Below are positions 1-11,400 of a stretch of DNA of 64,000 nucleotides, piece after piece; the stretch's first letter is position 1, and each line of letters begins with the position of its first letter. The notes beneath the pieces were generated by a model that was not told where the DNA came from, searched no databases, and saw nothing but the letters and a program-made list of their open reading frames with translations. The stretch covers positions 6,728,351 to 6,792,350 of the forward strand of contig OZ038395.1 of assembly GCA_964036045.1 (NCBI GenBank). Direction: 5' to 3'. Position numbers and translations under genes: made by a program. This DNA comes from Eutreptiella sp. 'Long Island Sound 2002' (Eukaryota; Euglenozoa; Euglenophyceae; Eutreptiales; Eutreptiaceae).

Positions 1-1017
1 TGACATGCGAGGAGGTGGACACCAAACGCACCCCCGGGCAGCAATAATGCAAAAACAAACGATCTCCACTGAATCGGCCCAGGGGATGCCAGTGGTAGGG
101 CCTGAAGTCAGGCACCCCAGACGTTCCCACCGCGGTCCAGGCCACACCAGACACAGCTGGGGTCTGTTCAAATCAAGCGTCAGGCCATACAATCGTGCAG
201 GTGCGGTGCACGGTGTCGAAACAAACATCTTTGCCCGCAGGGGTACGCAACGCCAGGACTGAGCAGTGTTCTGAACAGTGAACAGAGCTGTGGTCCCAAT
301 GCCCAACTCCAGACGCATCACAATCGAAGCAGGGCACCTCCAGAAAAATTGTCGAAGAGGGCACCTCCAGAAAAATTGGGGGAGACCGAACGGTGCTCGC
401 AAGAAAGGCCTGCATGCCCCCCCTATCCACTGCTCTCTTCCTTCTGTAGCAAGAGGGTACCCACCACCCCTCGTCATCTGCCAAAGCAAAGCTACCCTCA
501 TGGCACCATGCAGCATGCACCAAGTGCCCATCAAAAGCAAGCGTGCCGTCCCTCCGGAGGCCAGCTCAAGGTTACGTACATGGCTGGCGGTGGATGTCCT
601 CACGTGGGGATGGCATACTATCAGACCATACCGCAGACGTGAGGAGACTGCCATAATCTCTGGGAGAGTGCCTCCCCGAATACACACCGTTGTACCCAGG
701 AGGTAGTTAGATAGGTAGTTTTGCGGCGAAGTAGGAGCAACTAGGGCTCTGTGGATAGATGTCGACTACACCACATCACGGCACACCACACCACACCACA
801 CCACACCACACCACACCACACTCCACCGCACTCCACCACACACACCATATTACCCATTGTCATCATATTCCCCAAAACCACAGAATACCACACCAGAGGG
901 CTGCTAGAGCTGGCTTGCCTGCCCCGTCGAGGCGCTGTGGTTGCTGTGTGCAGTTGCACACCTGGCTCCTCAGTGCCAGCAAGGACACCCTGTGCACATG
1001 TGCAGCTGGCACTATAC
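1..1017. other. No gene seen; short repeats
   Basis: I find no convincing exon here. A 20-bp motif beginning gggcacctccag is duplicated head to tail at about 338-378. A (CCACA)n simple repeat occupies about 779-845. Open frames on both strands lack splice-site or codon support. This stretch lies 3' of the last exon I could place for the minus-strand coiled-coil gene, so a further exon or its 3' UTR could be hidden here. Confidence 0.4.
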
Positions 1018-1259
1018 CCAGGCACTAAGGGCCGCTGTGACATTGTTGGTGAGGACATACTGCTTGCGGTTGTCAGTTTCAGCAATCTTACGTCTGACAT
1101 CTTTCAAGAGCATCTTCTTTTTGTGCGTGTACTCACCTTGAGTCAAATACCAATCACGGAACCGGTCATACATTTCTCTGCAGACAGATGACCCATGCCA
1201 CACCACATGAACCAACCTGTGAAGCACGTACTGCTGTGCAGCAACATCAACCCGGGCAC
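1018..1259 (-). CDS. Coiled-coil gene, exon (80 codons)
   Basis: After an acceptor at gaatgggag come two bases and 80 codons containing VDVAAQQYVLHRLVHV, REMYDRFRDWYLTQ and KDVRRKIAETDNRK, with a donor TGG/gtatag. Without that donor the frame ends at TAG in the same place, so this may be the last exon. An internal CAAG/gtgagt looks like a donor, but the frame continues well past it. Confidence 0.5.
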
Positions 1260-4200
1260 CTCCCATTCCCAATGCAGTCCGCATTTTCCCGCATTTTCCG
1301 CATTTTTTTTCGCATTTTCCGGGCAGGTCCCTTAGTGTAATGTTCAAGAGGAAACATTCTAGTGGCATTGTCTTGTAGTCAGTTAGTTGTGAGGAACAAT
1401 CGGTTTTGTGGGCGCCAGAGGAGCCGGAGATTTTTTTTTAGGCAGACAGCAGGGGGAAATTTTTTTGTTTGACCCTGTGTGCCAGGGGGGGGGGGGGGGA
1501 ATGCGGTCGCCGGGATTGGCAAAAAATGCGGGAAAATGCGGAAAAAATGCGGAAAATGCGGCAAAAATTGCAATCGAAAATGCGGTTTTGTTAGAATTGT
1601 GTTTGCCCCTGGAAACCCCTATGTTTCGTCTCGTCTTGCACAACCGGGCGCTCAAAGTATGGACGGTTTGATGGAACAACTTAGTGCAGTAGTTCAACTC
1701 AAGAATATCACGGACTAGGCTCAAAACCGCTAGGGGCAGAAGCTGCAGCTGCTTGGTCAGGCTAGACCGCTAAATCTCCGCGCCGCGCGCGCGCCGCATC
1801 GGGTGCTCCCCCATTGACACAAACCGCCGGGCTCCCCGGGGGGGGGGGGGGTACCCCAACATACATACCTCAAAATGATCCTCATGACACGCTGTTCATT
1901 TTGAATATACACAACTGGGGAAAAATTTTTTCAAAAAAAATTTGCCCATCAACTCAGGCTCCCATCAGCGAAGGTCCGACCCGGAGGTCGGGTTGGGGTC
2001 AATATCCTTTTTTGTTTGTTTTTCATCCATTTTTGAATTCTCCACAAAATTCTGAGTATTTTGAGACCCCCCCTCTGCATTCCAGAAATGCGTCTGGGAT
2101 ACGCCGAGCAACGCACACAGCAAAGCAAAGGAACAACGGTGGCATCGCGATCAGTGTGAGACCGCACCCTCACGTGACACCGCTGCTCCTGTCGCCATGG
2201 GCACATTTTTGCAGTAAGGATCGCTACAATCGGGTGACCTCTGGGTGGGGGGGGGGGGTGACACCCAATTAAGCGATTGAGTTGAAGGGGTAGAAAAACA
2301 GACAGACAGTGCTGCAAAAAATGCAAACTTGAGGTTAATGCACTCCACAGTAAGGCACAAGTGCATCTTTATTCTCTATGCCAAACCTGGCCAAACCTCA
2401 GGTACACACTGTATCAGCAGACATACGGCAGCAGTCCAGGAATCAAGACACACCGTGTGTGTATCGGGAACAAACAGAGAGAACTAAGAATGACATCGAA
2501 ATAAATTCAGATCGAAAGAAGACAGAATCGGCAAAGAAACCATGCATTACTGGGCATAATCTCTGGGTGGTGGTGGGTGGGGTGGGGAGCGTTACATACT
2601 GGTGTGCAGCAACGGTTTGCTGCTCCAGCTCCGTCGTGTTTGAGGCAAACCATTCATGAATCTTTTCTTGCCCAAACTGCACAATCTCAATGATCATTTG
2701 GCAGACTTCGCTCGACGCCTGTCGCAAACAGGACGCAAACGCTGTGTGGGACACTAGCACCGGACCTTGTCCAGGGCATCAGGCAGGGCATTCGGCAGCG
2801 CTACTGCAGTGCATTGGCTGCACGAGGGCGGGCTGCACAACGGCATTGAGTGCCTTTGGCCGTCGCATTGAGTATGCCGAGTACCAGGCCGTTCCTGCAT
2901 TGCACGGGCCGCAGTGCATTGGCGGCCCTAGCCAGGGCATCACCTGCACTGAGGCATTGCGCTCACAGGACCCTGGCAGTGCAGTAGGGCACGGCATCAC
3001 AGTAGGTGGGGGTGTCTGTCCTACACTGCGGCACGGCATTGGCTGCAAGGCTGTCGCATGCCGTGCACAGAGTCACTCTTACCGTGCCGTGTCTCTGAAT
3101 GTGAACATCCACCACCAACACAAAAGCATGTCCGTTTTGGCAGTATGCTTCAGTTGGGGCACAAAGCAGACGTGGCTGCGGAGCGGTACTAAAGCGCTTG
3201 GTGCGCGGGACGGAGTGGCTATGGCGCGGTGCGAATGTGGTTGGGGCACGGTACAACGGCGGTCACGGGGCGGGACAAAAGCGGTCGGGGAGCGATGCAT
3301 AACGCTGTTGGGGCGCGGTACAAACGCCGTCGGGGCGGGGGACAGACGTGGTCCGGGCACAGGGCGGGAAGAAAATTGCTCTGCGGGGGGGGGGGGGGGA
3401 CACGGAAGCCCATTTTCCCAACCCCCCCCCTCCCTCCTTGGCCGCCGTGACGGGAGGGGGGGGTTCAGGGCGGGGGCGCCCGACCTGCCGTGCCGGGGGG
3501 GGGGGGGTCAACCCAACATCTATGGCTCAAAATGATACCCACGTCGCGCTGATCTTTTTGACTACTCAAATGTAGGGGGGGAAATTATTGGTGGAAAAAA
3601 CTTTTTCGGGCCAAATTTTGTGTTCCTGTGCCTTTGGCGCCAACATCCATTCTTACACAAAACAAAGGGCCCGACACGGAACCCCATTTCTCCAACCCCC
3701 CCCCCCTCCTTCGGCGGGCGTCCATGTCACCCCCCCCCCCCGCAGAGCAATTTTCAGGTTGCCCAGTACAAATGCGGTCAGGGCGCGGGTGGCTGGGGCA
3801 CGGTACAAACGGGGGCAGGGGAGCGGCACAACAGCGACTTGGGAGCGGTACAAAGACAGCCGTCGGGGAGGTGATTGGGGTCTGGGACAGAAGCGGATGG
3901 GGCACCGCACAAACGCCGTCGGGGCCGCTTGCCACTGGATCCCCCGTCCCGAGCCTCTCCGCGGACATTCCTCCGGAACGGTCAAGGGCCGGACCTCCAC
4001 CGGTGCCCCAACACGTGCCCCTTCGGCACACCTCACATTTCTTCGCCACGTCCAGCAGCCGGTCCGCGTGTTGCTTGGAGGCCCACACAAACACATCCGT
4101 GTCTCGCTCCTGCCGCTTCAGGTTCATCAGGTACTCCATTTGCGCTTGCACCGCGTGAACTCTGTGACACGAGGAGAGGGCGGGGGGCGTTCGCAGAGCC

Positions 4201-5409
4201 AGTGCCGGTCCATGTGCCCGAGCATTCAAGTCGGCCCTGCAGGCGGTCAAACTGCGGATCTGAGCGCTGCCAATGTGCATCGCCACGACCAGGGATGCAT
4301 TAGAAAGGGGGGGAGGTGGGGTCTGAAGGGGGGGGGGGGGGGGCTGGGACACCCCTCCTCCTTGGGTCCCCCGATGATCCCCGGCGAAGGCGGGAGGAAA
4401 ATTGTTGAGCTTAAATCCTCTTGGCGCCAAAGGAACCGAAGCAAAATTTTGGCGGTCAGCCTCAAACATTGGAAGGGGAGGAGGGGGGGGGGGTCCAGGG
4501 GGGGGGGGGTACCCCCCCTCCTACCGTCCTACCCTCCTACCGTGTACGGCCGTTCTAATACATCCCTGGCCACGACCCCCTAGCGACCGACCTGTGGCTC
4601 AAATCTGCGTACACCCCGGCCTCCTGCGCCTACCGCCCGGGGCACATTGCCCTCCGCCTCGCCCTCGTCCGACCCGGCCCTCTACATGCCCCTTCACCTG
4701 CAGTCGGGCCTGCGAAGGGGAACGGGTGGGTGCCTGTCGGTGTGGCGGGGCTTCTTTGCCACCCCCACCGCTGCTGCCCGCAAAGCGGAGTCATATGGCA
4801 GACTCGACACCATTTGGGAGTGCTGGTGCACTTTGGCTGGGTTCAGAAGCCAATGCCCTCCCCACACATTGTCTTCTTGTCAGGTTGCAAACAACAGCCC
4901 GAAAGCGGGCTCTTCTGCACAGTGGGAACGCGGCAGATGTTGAGAGTGCAGAGCGGACTGACCGCGGTGCCCCCCTACGAAACCACACAAAAGGAGCCGC
5001 CAACCACTGGCACCATCTCAAGCATTAGAGAGAGGCCTTGCTGGAGCCTAAGGCAGGGCTTACACGCGGAGGCAAGGCCTCCCCCTCCGGTCGCAATGGC
5101 GCTGTTCCCGGCCGATTGTGATCATTGGAGTGGGGAAATATGAGGCAATCTTTGCGGATCGTAAAATGCGCCGGTTGGCATTGATTGCTTCACCAAATCA
5201 CGAAGCACGCCGAGATGCCCCAATCGCGCCAAAAGTGGGGCCACGCGTGCACCGTGTCGAGTACTCCCCCGAAATCGTGGCAGCACATTGGACTCATTGG
5301 CACTTTGGCCTGACGCCAGCGTTCCTTACAATAACAGGTGCAATAACAACAACAACAACAACAACAAAAACAAGAACACAGCAGCAGCAGAAGCAGCAGC
5401 AACAAAAGC

Positions 5410-5444
<35 letters not shown>

Positions 5445-8400
5445 AAACAACAACAACAGCGGCAGCAGCAGCAGAAGCAACCTGGAGTCTTGCAAAATCT
5501 GCAGATCTGCAAATGCATCGACGATGGCGTCCCACTTCTCGTTCTGGAGTGCGTCATTTTCTGCGAGGCTTTTCTTGAACTCTGCGGCTGCGACGACTGA
5601 TTTTTCCTGCAGTCCGTGGAGACACAGGATTTCCGGAATGCGGCCTGCATGTCATATTATTGTATCATGTTGTATCAGCGGCCTGCATGTCGTATTATAT
5701 CACGTCCCGTGCCTTTTCACTCAGGCACGCACCGGCCCCTGAACTCGGGAAAGTCAAGGACCACCCCCCCCCCCCCCCACCTCCAGAATAGGTTCCAGTG
5801 AGGCACGCACGCGCGACAGGCACCTTCAATTCCTCCATCTGCGGAGTTCGCGCCTTCCATGCCGCCTGCAGCACGTCCCAATCTGATGTGCACTTTGCTG
5901 ACAGGGCCTGTCGGTTCTCAATGACTTCCTTCACCTCCTGTTCCACGCAACGGCGCAGAGCGGTGGTCGGTCATGCTCAGGGGGTGAGAGCCTCCCCACC
6001 AAACTCGGCACATCATCGTGCATGCCAAGCAGCAGGCAGCCAATAGGCGTCGCTGAAAAACAGCCCAATGCCTCCGGGGTTCACGTGGTTTGATTTATCA
6101 GCCGGAAAGAATGGGTCGCATGGGAAAATGTGCCGCAGTGTCAGCACTGCGTTGTTCCCGTTCGAGGTGCTGGTGCCTTGGGGGGCACAATATCCGCTTG
6201 ACAAGGCACTTATACGTGTGCGACCTGCCGTGCCCACCCGCACCAAAGTCCGGCAGGCGGTGTTAAGTGTCACACGCAACGGGCCAGTGGCGGTGGGCCC
6301 AGGGTTGGGGGAATGCCCCCTGCGCGCCGCAGGGTATCGCAGGGTAAAGGGAATTAGCTGTGGGGTAATTAGCACCGCATGAATTTTCTTCAATTTTGGG
6401 TGGAGGAAGTACCCCGCCCCCCCCTCCCCTATATCCATCCCCCCCCCCCAGGGATGACGGTTCCCTCCACCCCCGGGGGGACTGTCACCAATTGACGGTT
6501 CCCCCCACCCCCAGGGGGGGGGGGGGGGGACGGACACCACGCAACAATAACCTGAATTCTAGTATACCCAATTAAAATTCTATTGCCTTTGGCAAGGCAC
6601 CTCGAAGAGGGGAGAGGGCTGCCGAGGCTGAAAAACTGTATCAGCAGGTTGTGCCCCAGCCCCCTTGGGAGCCCCCCCCCCAAAAAACCCCAAATAGGGT
6701 AAAAACACATAAAGAGGGTCCAAAACATGCTTTACATAGGATATTTGATCATTTTGGATGGTCAGAAAATCAAAAAAAATCAGTTTCGTAAATTTCCATT
6801 TTTGAGGTGCCGAGGCTGGAAAACTGCACAAGCAGGTTGTGCCCCAGTCCCCTTGGAAGCCCCCCCCCCCAACACCCAAACAGTGTGAAAAACACATAAA
6901 GGTTTCTAACACATGCTTTACATAGGATATTCTATTGCCTTCGGCAATTCCACCTCGCAGAGAATCGATCCCAAGCAACACACACCCAAAATAGGGTAAA
7001 AACTACATAAATACAGGCTAAAACATGCTTTACATATCTTGGATGGTCATTTTGGGCGATCACAATATCAAACAAAAATAAGTTTCGGTAAATTCTATTG
7101 CCTTTGGCAAGTCCACCTTGCAGATAATCTACCCCAAGCAACACACACCCTTCTTCCCTTTGCGTGCTGCGTCGGGTTGTTGCTTTCTGTCAGCCGCTGC
7201 GGCTGGTGCTCCTGCTGGTGTCGTTAGTGCTCCTGCTGGTGTCGTTGGTGCTCCTGCTGGTGTCGTTTCCGCGTTCGCGGAGGCCAGTGGTTGGTGTGCT
7301 GGGGCTGTGCTGTATGTGGCCGGATGTGCCGTTTGTGCATCAACGGCACCCAGTGGTTGGCGTCTTGGGGTTGTGCTGGTTGTTGCACACCCCCGTCCTC
7401 AGGCCGTCCACAACCTGCCCCGCTGTGTTTCAATGTGCGTGAGGCCCAGGTGCCCTGCTCCTCCACATGTTGTCCCAGCCGTCCATCACATACACTCCCC
7501 CACTCCGTGGGTCGCGTGTGTGCAGGGCGTGTTCCTTGTTGGTTGCGCGTAGCGTGCGCTTCATGGTTGACGCGGGTGGCGTGCGCGCCTGCGAGGTGTC
7601 CCGGGTGGTTTACGCTGCGCTGTGACCGCGCCATCGTCCATGGTTCTGCCCACCCCGGTTTTGTCGGAGGTTCTTTCCCTTGCCTGGCCCACCATTCCTT
7701 TCCACAGGGCGCCTCAGGGGCCTCAGCAGTGGCCCACTGGGTGCTGGATCCCCTGGGCGCAGACGATCAACGCCCCCGCCCCCCTGTGTGACATTCCGTC
7801 GGGTTGTTGTTTCTTTACGGGGCCCTGGACAGTCACCCGTTCTTCCCTTTGCATGTTGCGTCGGGTCGCTGCTTTCTGTCGGCCGCTGCGGCCGGTGCTC
7901 GGGCTGGTGTCATTTCCGCGTTCATGAAGCCCAGTAGTTGGCGTGTTGGGGCTGTGCTGAATGTGGCATGGTGTGCCGTTTGCGCGTCAGCGGCGCCCAA
8001 TAGTTGGCGTATTGAGGATGTGCTGGTTGTTGCCGAGGTCGTTTGACTGTTTTTGCTGTCCACGCGCCTCTGTCCACAGGCCGTCCATAGCCTGCCTCGC
8101 TGTGGTTCTGTGTGCGTGAGGCCCAGGTGCCCTGTTCCTCCACGCGTTGTCCCGGCCGTCCACCATATGTCCTTTTCCCAAGCACGGCTGGTCTGCCCCT
8201 GATGCCCCCCCCCTCCCCGGGATTTCGCCTGGAGTGCCCACCCACCCAAATCAGCAAATTCTATTGCCTTCGACAGTGCACCTCAAAGAGAGGCTGACAG
8301 TCCGCCAATCAGTCAGTCAGCCAGGCCAGCAGTCAGGCAGACAGAAACACACAGTTTGGGTTTTTTGTCAGTGGCAGACTCGGCTCCAAGGAGTGGGGAG

Positions 8401-11400
8401 GACCGCAATGCGCCGCCCCACTGCTTGGAGCCTTCTGAGCGAAAACTTTTGACCCCCACCCAGCCCCCCCCCCTCTCAAAAAAGTGATATCCAGTTTTAG
8501 GGGATAGAGGCTTCAGAATCAAAAAATCCATTGGGGGATTGTCGTATTGGGCAAAATAAGGATTTACAAGGGGTTGGATATCATGCCTTGGGGTATGCTA
8601 CGCGAATGACCCCAAAAAAGGGGGGGTATACGATGCCCGCGCCTGCGCTTGATCTAACAAGCTCTCTTCGAGGTGATTTTTCCTCAGGAAAAACATAACA
8701 TCTATCAAAATGGCCCGAAGTTGGAGGTCAATTTTAGGTACACAAACGGTTTAGGGGTGGTTTGACCCAGCCACCCCCTCCCTCCCCCGGTATAGTATCC
8801 ACCAGCCACTAAGCAATGGCCTGTCTTGGATGCAGCAGCACGAAAGGGACGGCTGGGGGGCGATGTGCTGCACGTGCTCCGTACCTGCAAGGCATTCTCA
8901 CAGATGTCCCCAATGGCAGACAGGGATTCGAACTCCTGAACACAAACCGGGCGGGCGCTGGAATGGGGTCGAAGCCGCCCATGGCCTTGTTTGGGGGTTA
9001 TGGCAGTGGTTGATCCTCGGATGGTAATCAAACAGGGACAGTGACGTGAACTGCGTGTATGAGCCCCCCCCGGGGTACACTGGCACTTGGTCTGGTTGGG
9101 AAGGATTGGTGCTGAAATGATGGCGTCTCGGATTACGGGGCTGCGCCGATTGACGCAAGTGTTGCGGCCAGCGTCCGAAGATAAACTGGCACGGACATGC
9201 ACTAAAAAGCTTCTGAGAGAGGCAGTTCTTGCTTCTTACTGTCCGGTGCAGGAGTAAACCGCCCCCCCCCCCCCAAAAAAAAAACTAAGCAAGGGCGTGT
9301 CTATACGTTGGCCGTGTCAGGCCTCCTGGGGTGTTGCTTCTCTTTTGGGGTCACTTCGATTTAACAATCAAAGAGGGAGTAGAAGTGCCAGTCTTCATAG
9401 CGAATCGGATCGAGGCTCTATTTCTGAAGGTGAAGGTTTTGTGGATAGAAGCTGTTGACAATGTTGCGGCTGCGTGTACTGGACAAAGTGGCCAAGGAGA
9501 AGGAGAAGGTACGCCTCCTGGTGCATTGGATGGCGACAAGGAGGGGGGCAAAGGGAAGCTCAAGAAGAGTACAGCGTGGTCACTCCACAGAGTTCAAGCT
9601 GAGAGCCACCGCCGGTTGGTGCGTCTGGTTGTACGTACTTCAGGGGTGTGTTGTGGGGGCGTGCCCCAGACTGTGCACGTGGACGGCCGATGCTGTTAGC
9701 GGTGCCGCGTTTGCTTCAGGGGGATTTGCCATGAAGGCGGAAGGGGCAGGGGGGAGGGGAAAGGGGGAGGGTGGCTGACTTGTATCCGCCCACCCACATC
9801 CGAAAACTCTTTGGGAAAGGGGGGGGGGAGGGCTGAGGCCCAGAACACAGCGCAAGGGAAAGCTGCAAGCGAATGTGCCGCTGACCCAGGGATGGGGAGC
9901 CCATGGGAGAAGAACGGAGGCGAAATCCCGGGCCCCGCGGAGCGCAGGCCAACGAAAGAGGCAAAGCCTGGATGGCGCCGAGCCTTTTGGTCCGAAGTCG
10001 TGCAAGTCCTGAGCCCGAAACCAAAAGTGCCTATGACGATGCGGCTCCTGGGGAGGCGCACCCCATTTGTCTGCCGCCTCCGGAGGCGCAACCACAAGGA
10101 GCTGAAGGAGAGAAGCCCGCCTTGACCTTGTGTGCCATGAACAAAATTGCCCAGTGAATTTGGCACCGTAAAATCTTCGTGTTGTTGTGGCCAAAAAAAG
10201 CGGGGAACATGCGAAACAGACTGCGGGAAACTGCGAATGGCGTTCCCCCCTCCCCCTGGAGGACAGGCAGGGTGCCTGTGGTCCCTCTGGCTGTGCACGC
10301 GCTGCCCTTCTCTTTGCGCACTCCCCCCCTCCTCCGATGCAGTAGTCAAAGGCAACGGGCACCGTCACCACGTGGAAGGACAAACGTCCCAGGGACAACC
10401 AACAGCCCCTGCCACTGGCAGGTCCCCGCCCCACCATCTTCTCCGCTTTGCACTGCGCACCCGACGTGCCACGGGACATGCCACCGAATATGCGATTGGG
10501 CCCTGTACCCATGCATGGCTGCGGGGGGCGGGTTGCACCGGAGGGTCCTGGTCTCCAGGGATGTATTAGGGGGGGGGCGGAGGGGGGTTTGGCTGGGATA
10601 CCCCTCCTCCGAAGGTCCCTGTATGGTCCCCGCCGAAGGCGGGCCCAAAATTTTTAGCCTTAAATCCGAAGGCGCCGAAGAAAAATCTTGGCTGTCAGCC
10701 TCAAACATTGGAAGGGGAGGAGGGGGTAGGAAGGGGACGCCCATGGGGGGGTTACTCCCCCTCCCCCTCCGGTGTACGGGCATTCTAATACATCCCTGCT
10801 GGTCCCCCGCTGCCCCTGTCCCAACACCGCCCATGTACACAGAGCCTGCCGGGCTCATTCGGTGGAGGGGATCGAGGGGGATACCACAGATTTGGACTGC
10901 AGGATCTCCAGCTTCTCCACAATCAGGTCCAGAAGGTGCCTCTGGTACGACATCTGCCGGTTCATCTCCTTTTCCACTGCCACCACAGATCCGGCCTCTT
11001 CGCAGCGCGCCTTCTCTGAGGAGGACCACACGCACTGGCCCTGCAACTGCAACCCGGCCAGCTCACGGGATTAAACCGGACTTGGGTTTCGGCGGACTTA
11101 TCGGCTCGGCGGACTTTCGGCCGGCCGATCGGCCGGCCGAAAGTCCAGTTTAATCCCTACCCAACTATCTTTTTGGCCGAAAAAACGGCCGAAAGTCCGG
11201 TCGATTCCTTCCCCCCCCCTGCCCTTATACTAATACCCTAGAAGTAACCTCCACCCTGATGCACACCCCCAACTACGGCTCGCTTCGCTCGACGCAGGGG
11301 CCAGCCCCCGCACCCCCCTTAAATAACAAGACTCCTGCGGTGGCCACACACCACCTTTTGTGTGTCCCGCCTTCTGCGTGCACCGCCTTCTGTGTGTACT

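Noticed and set aside
1093-1112. 20-nt intron in the 1018-1259 exon (gtgagt ... aaaaag)
   Set aside because: Removing it shifts the frame to an early stop, whereas reading through keeps a protein-like sequence.
2690-3535. 281-codon plus-strand ORF
   Set aside because: Mostly GC-rich minisatellite and G-tract sequence. Its first part overlaps a better minus-strand exon at 2600-2741.
5118-5600. Plus-strand polyglutamine ORF
   Set aside because: It is the translation of the CAA/CAG repeat. The minus strand has a better exon with splice sites in the same place.
8920-8945. tRNA gene on the minus strand (gttcgaatcc)
   Set aside because: The stem does not pair, and the segment is explained as the start of a 17-codon exon.
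9640-10512. 290-codon minus-strand ORF
   Set aside because: Biased, low-complexity composition with equally long frames in other registers. No domain or splice fit with the neighbouring exons.
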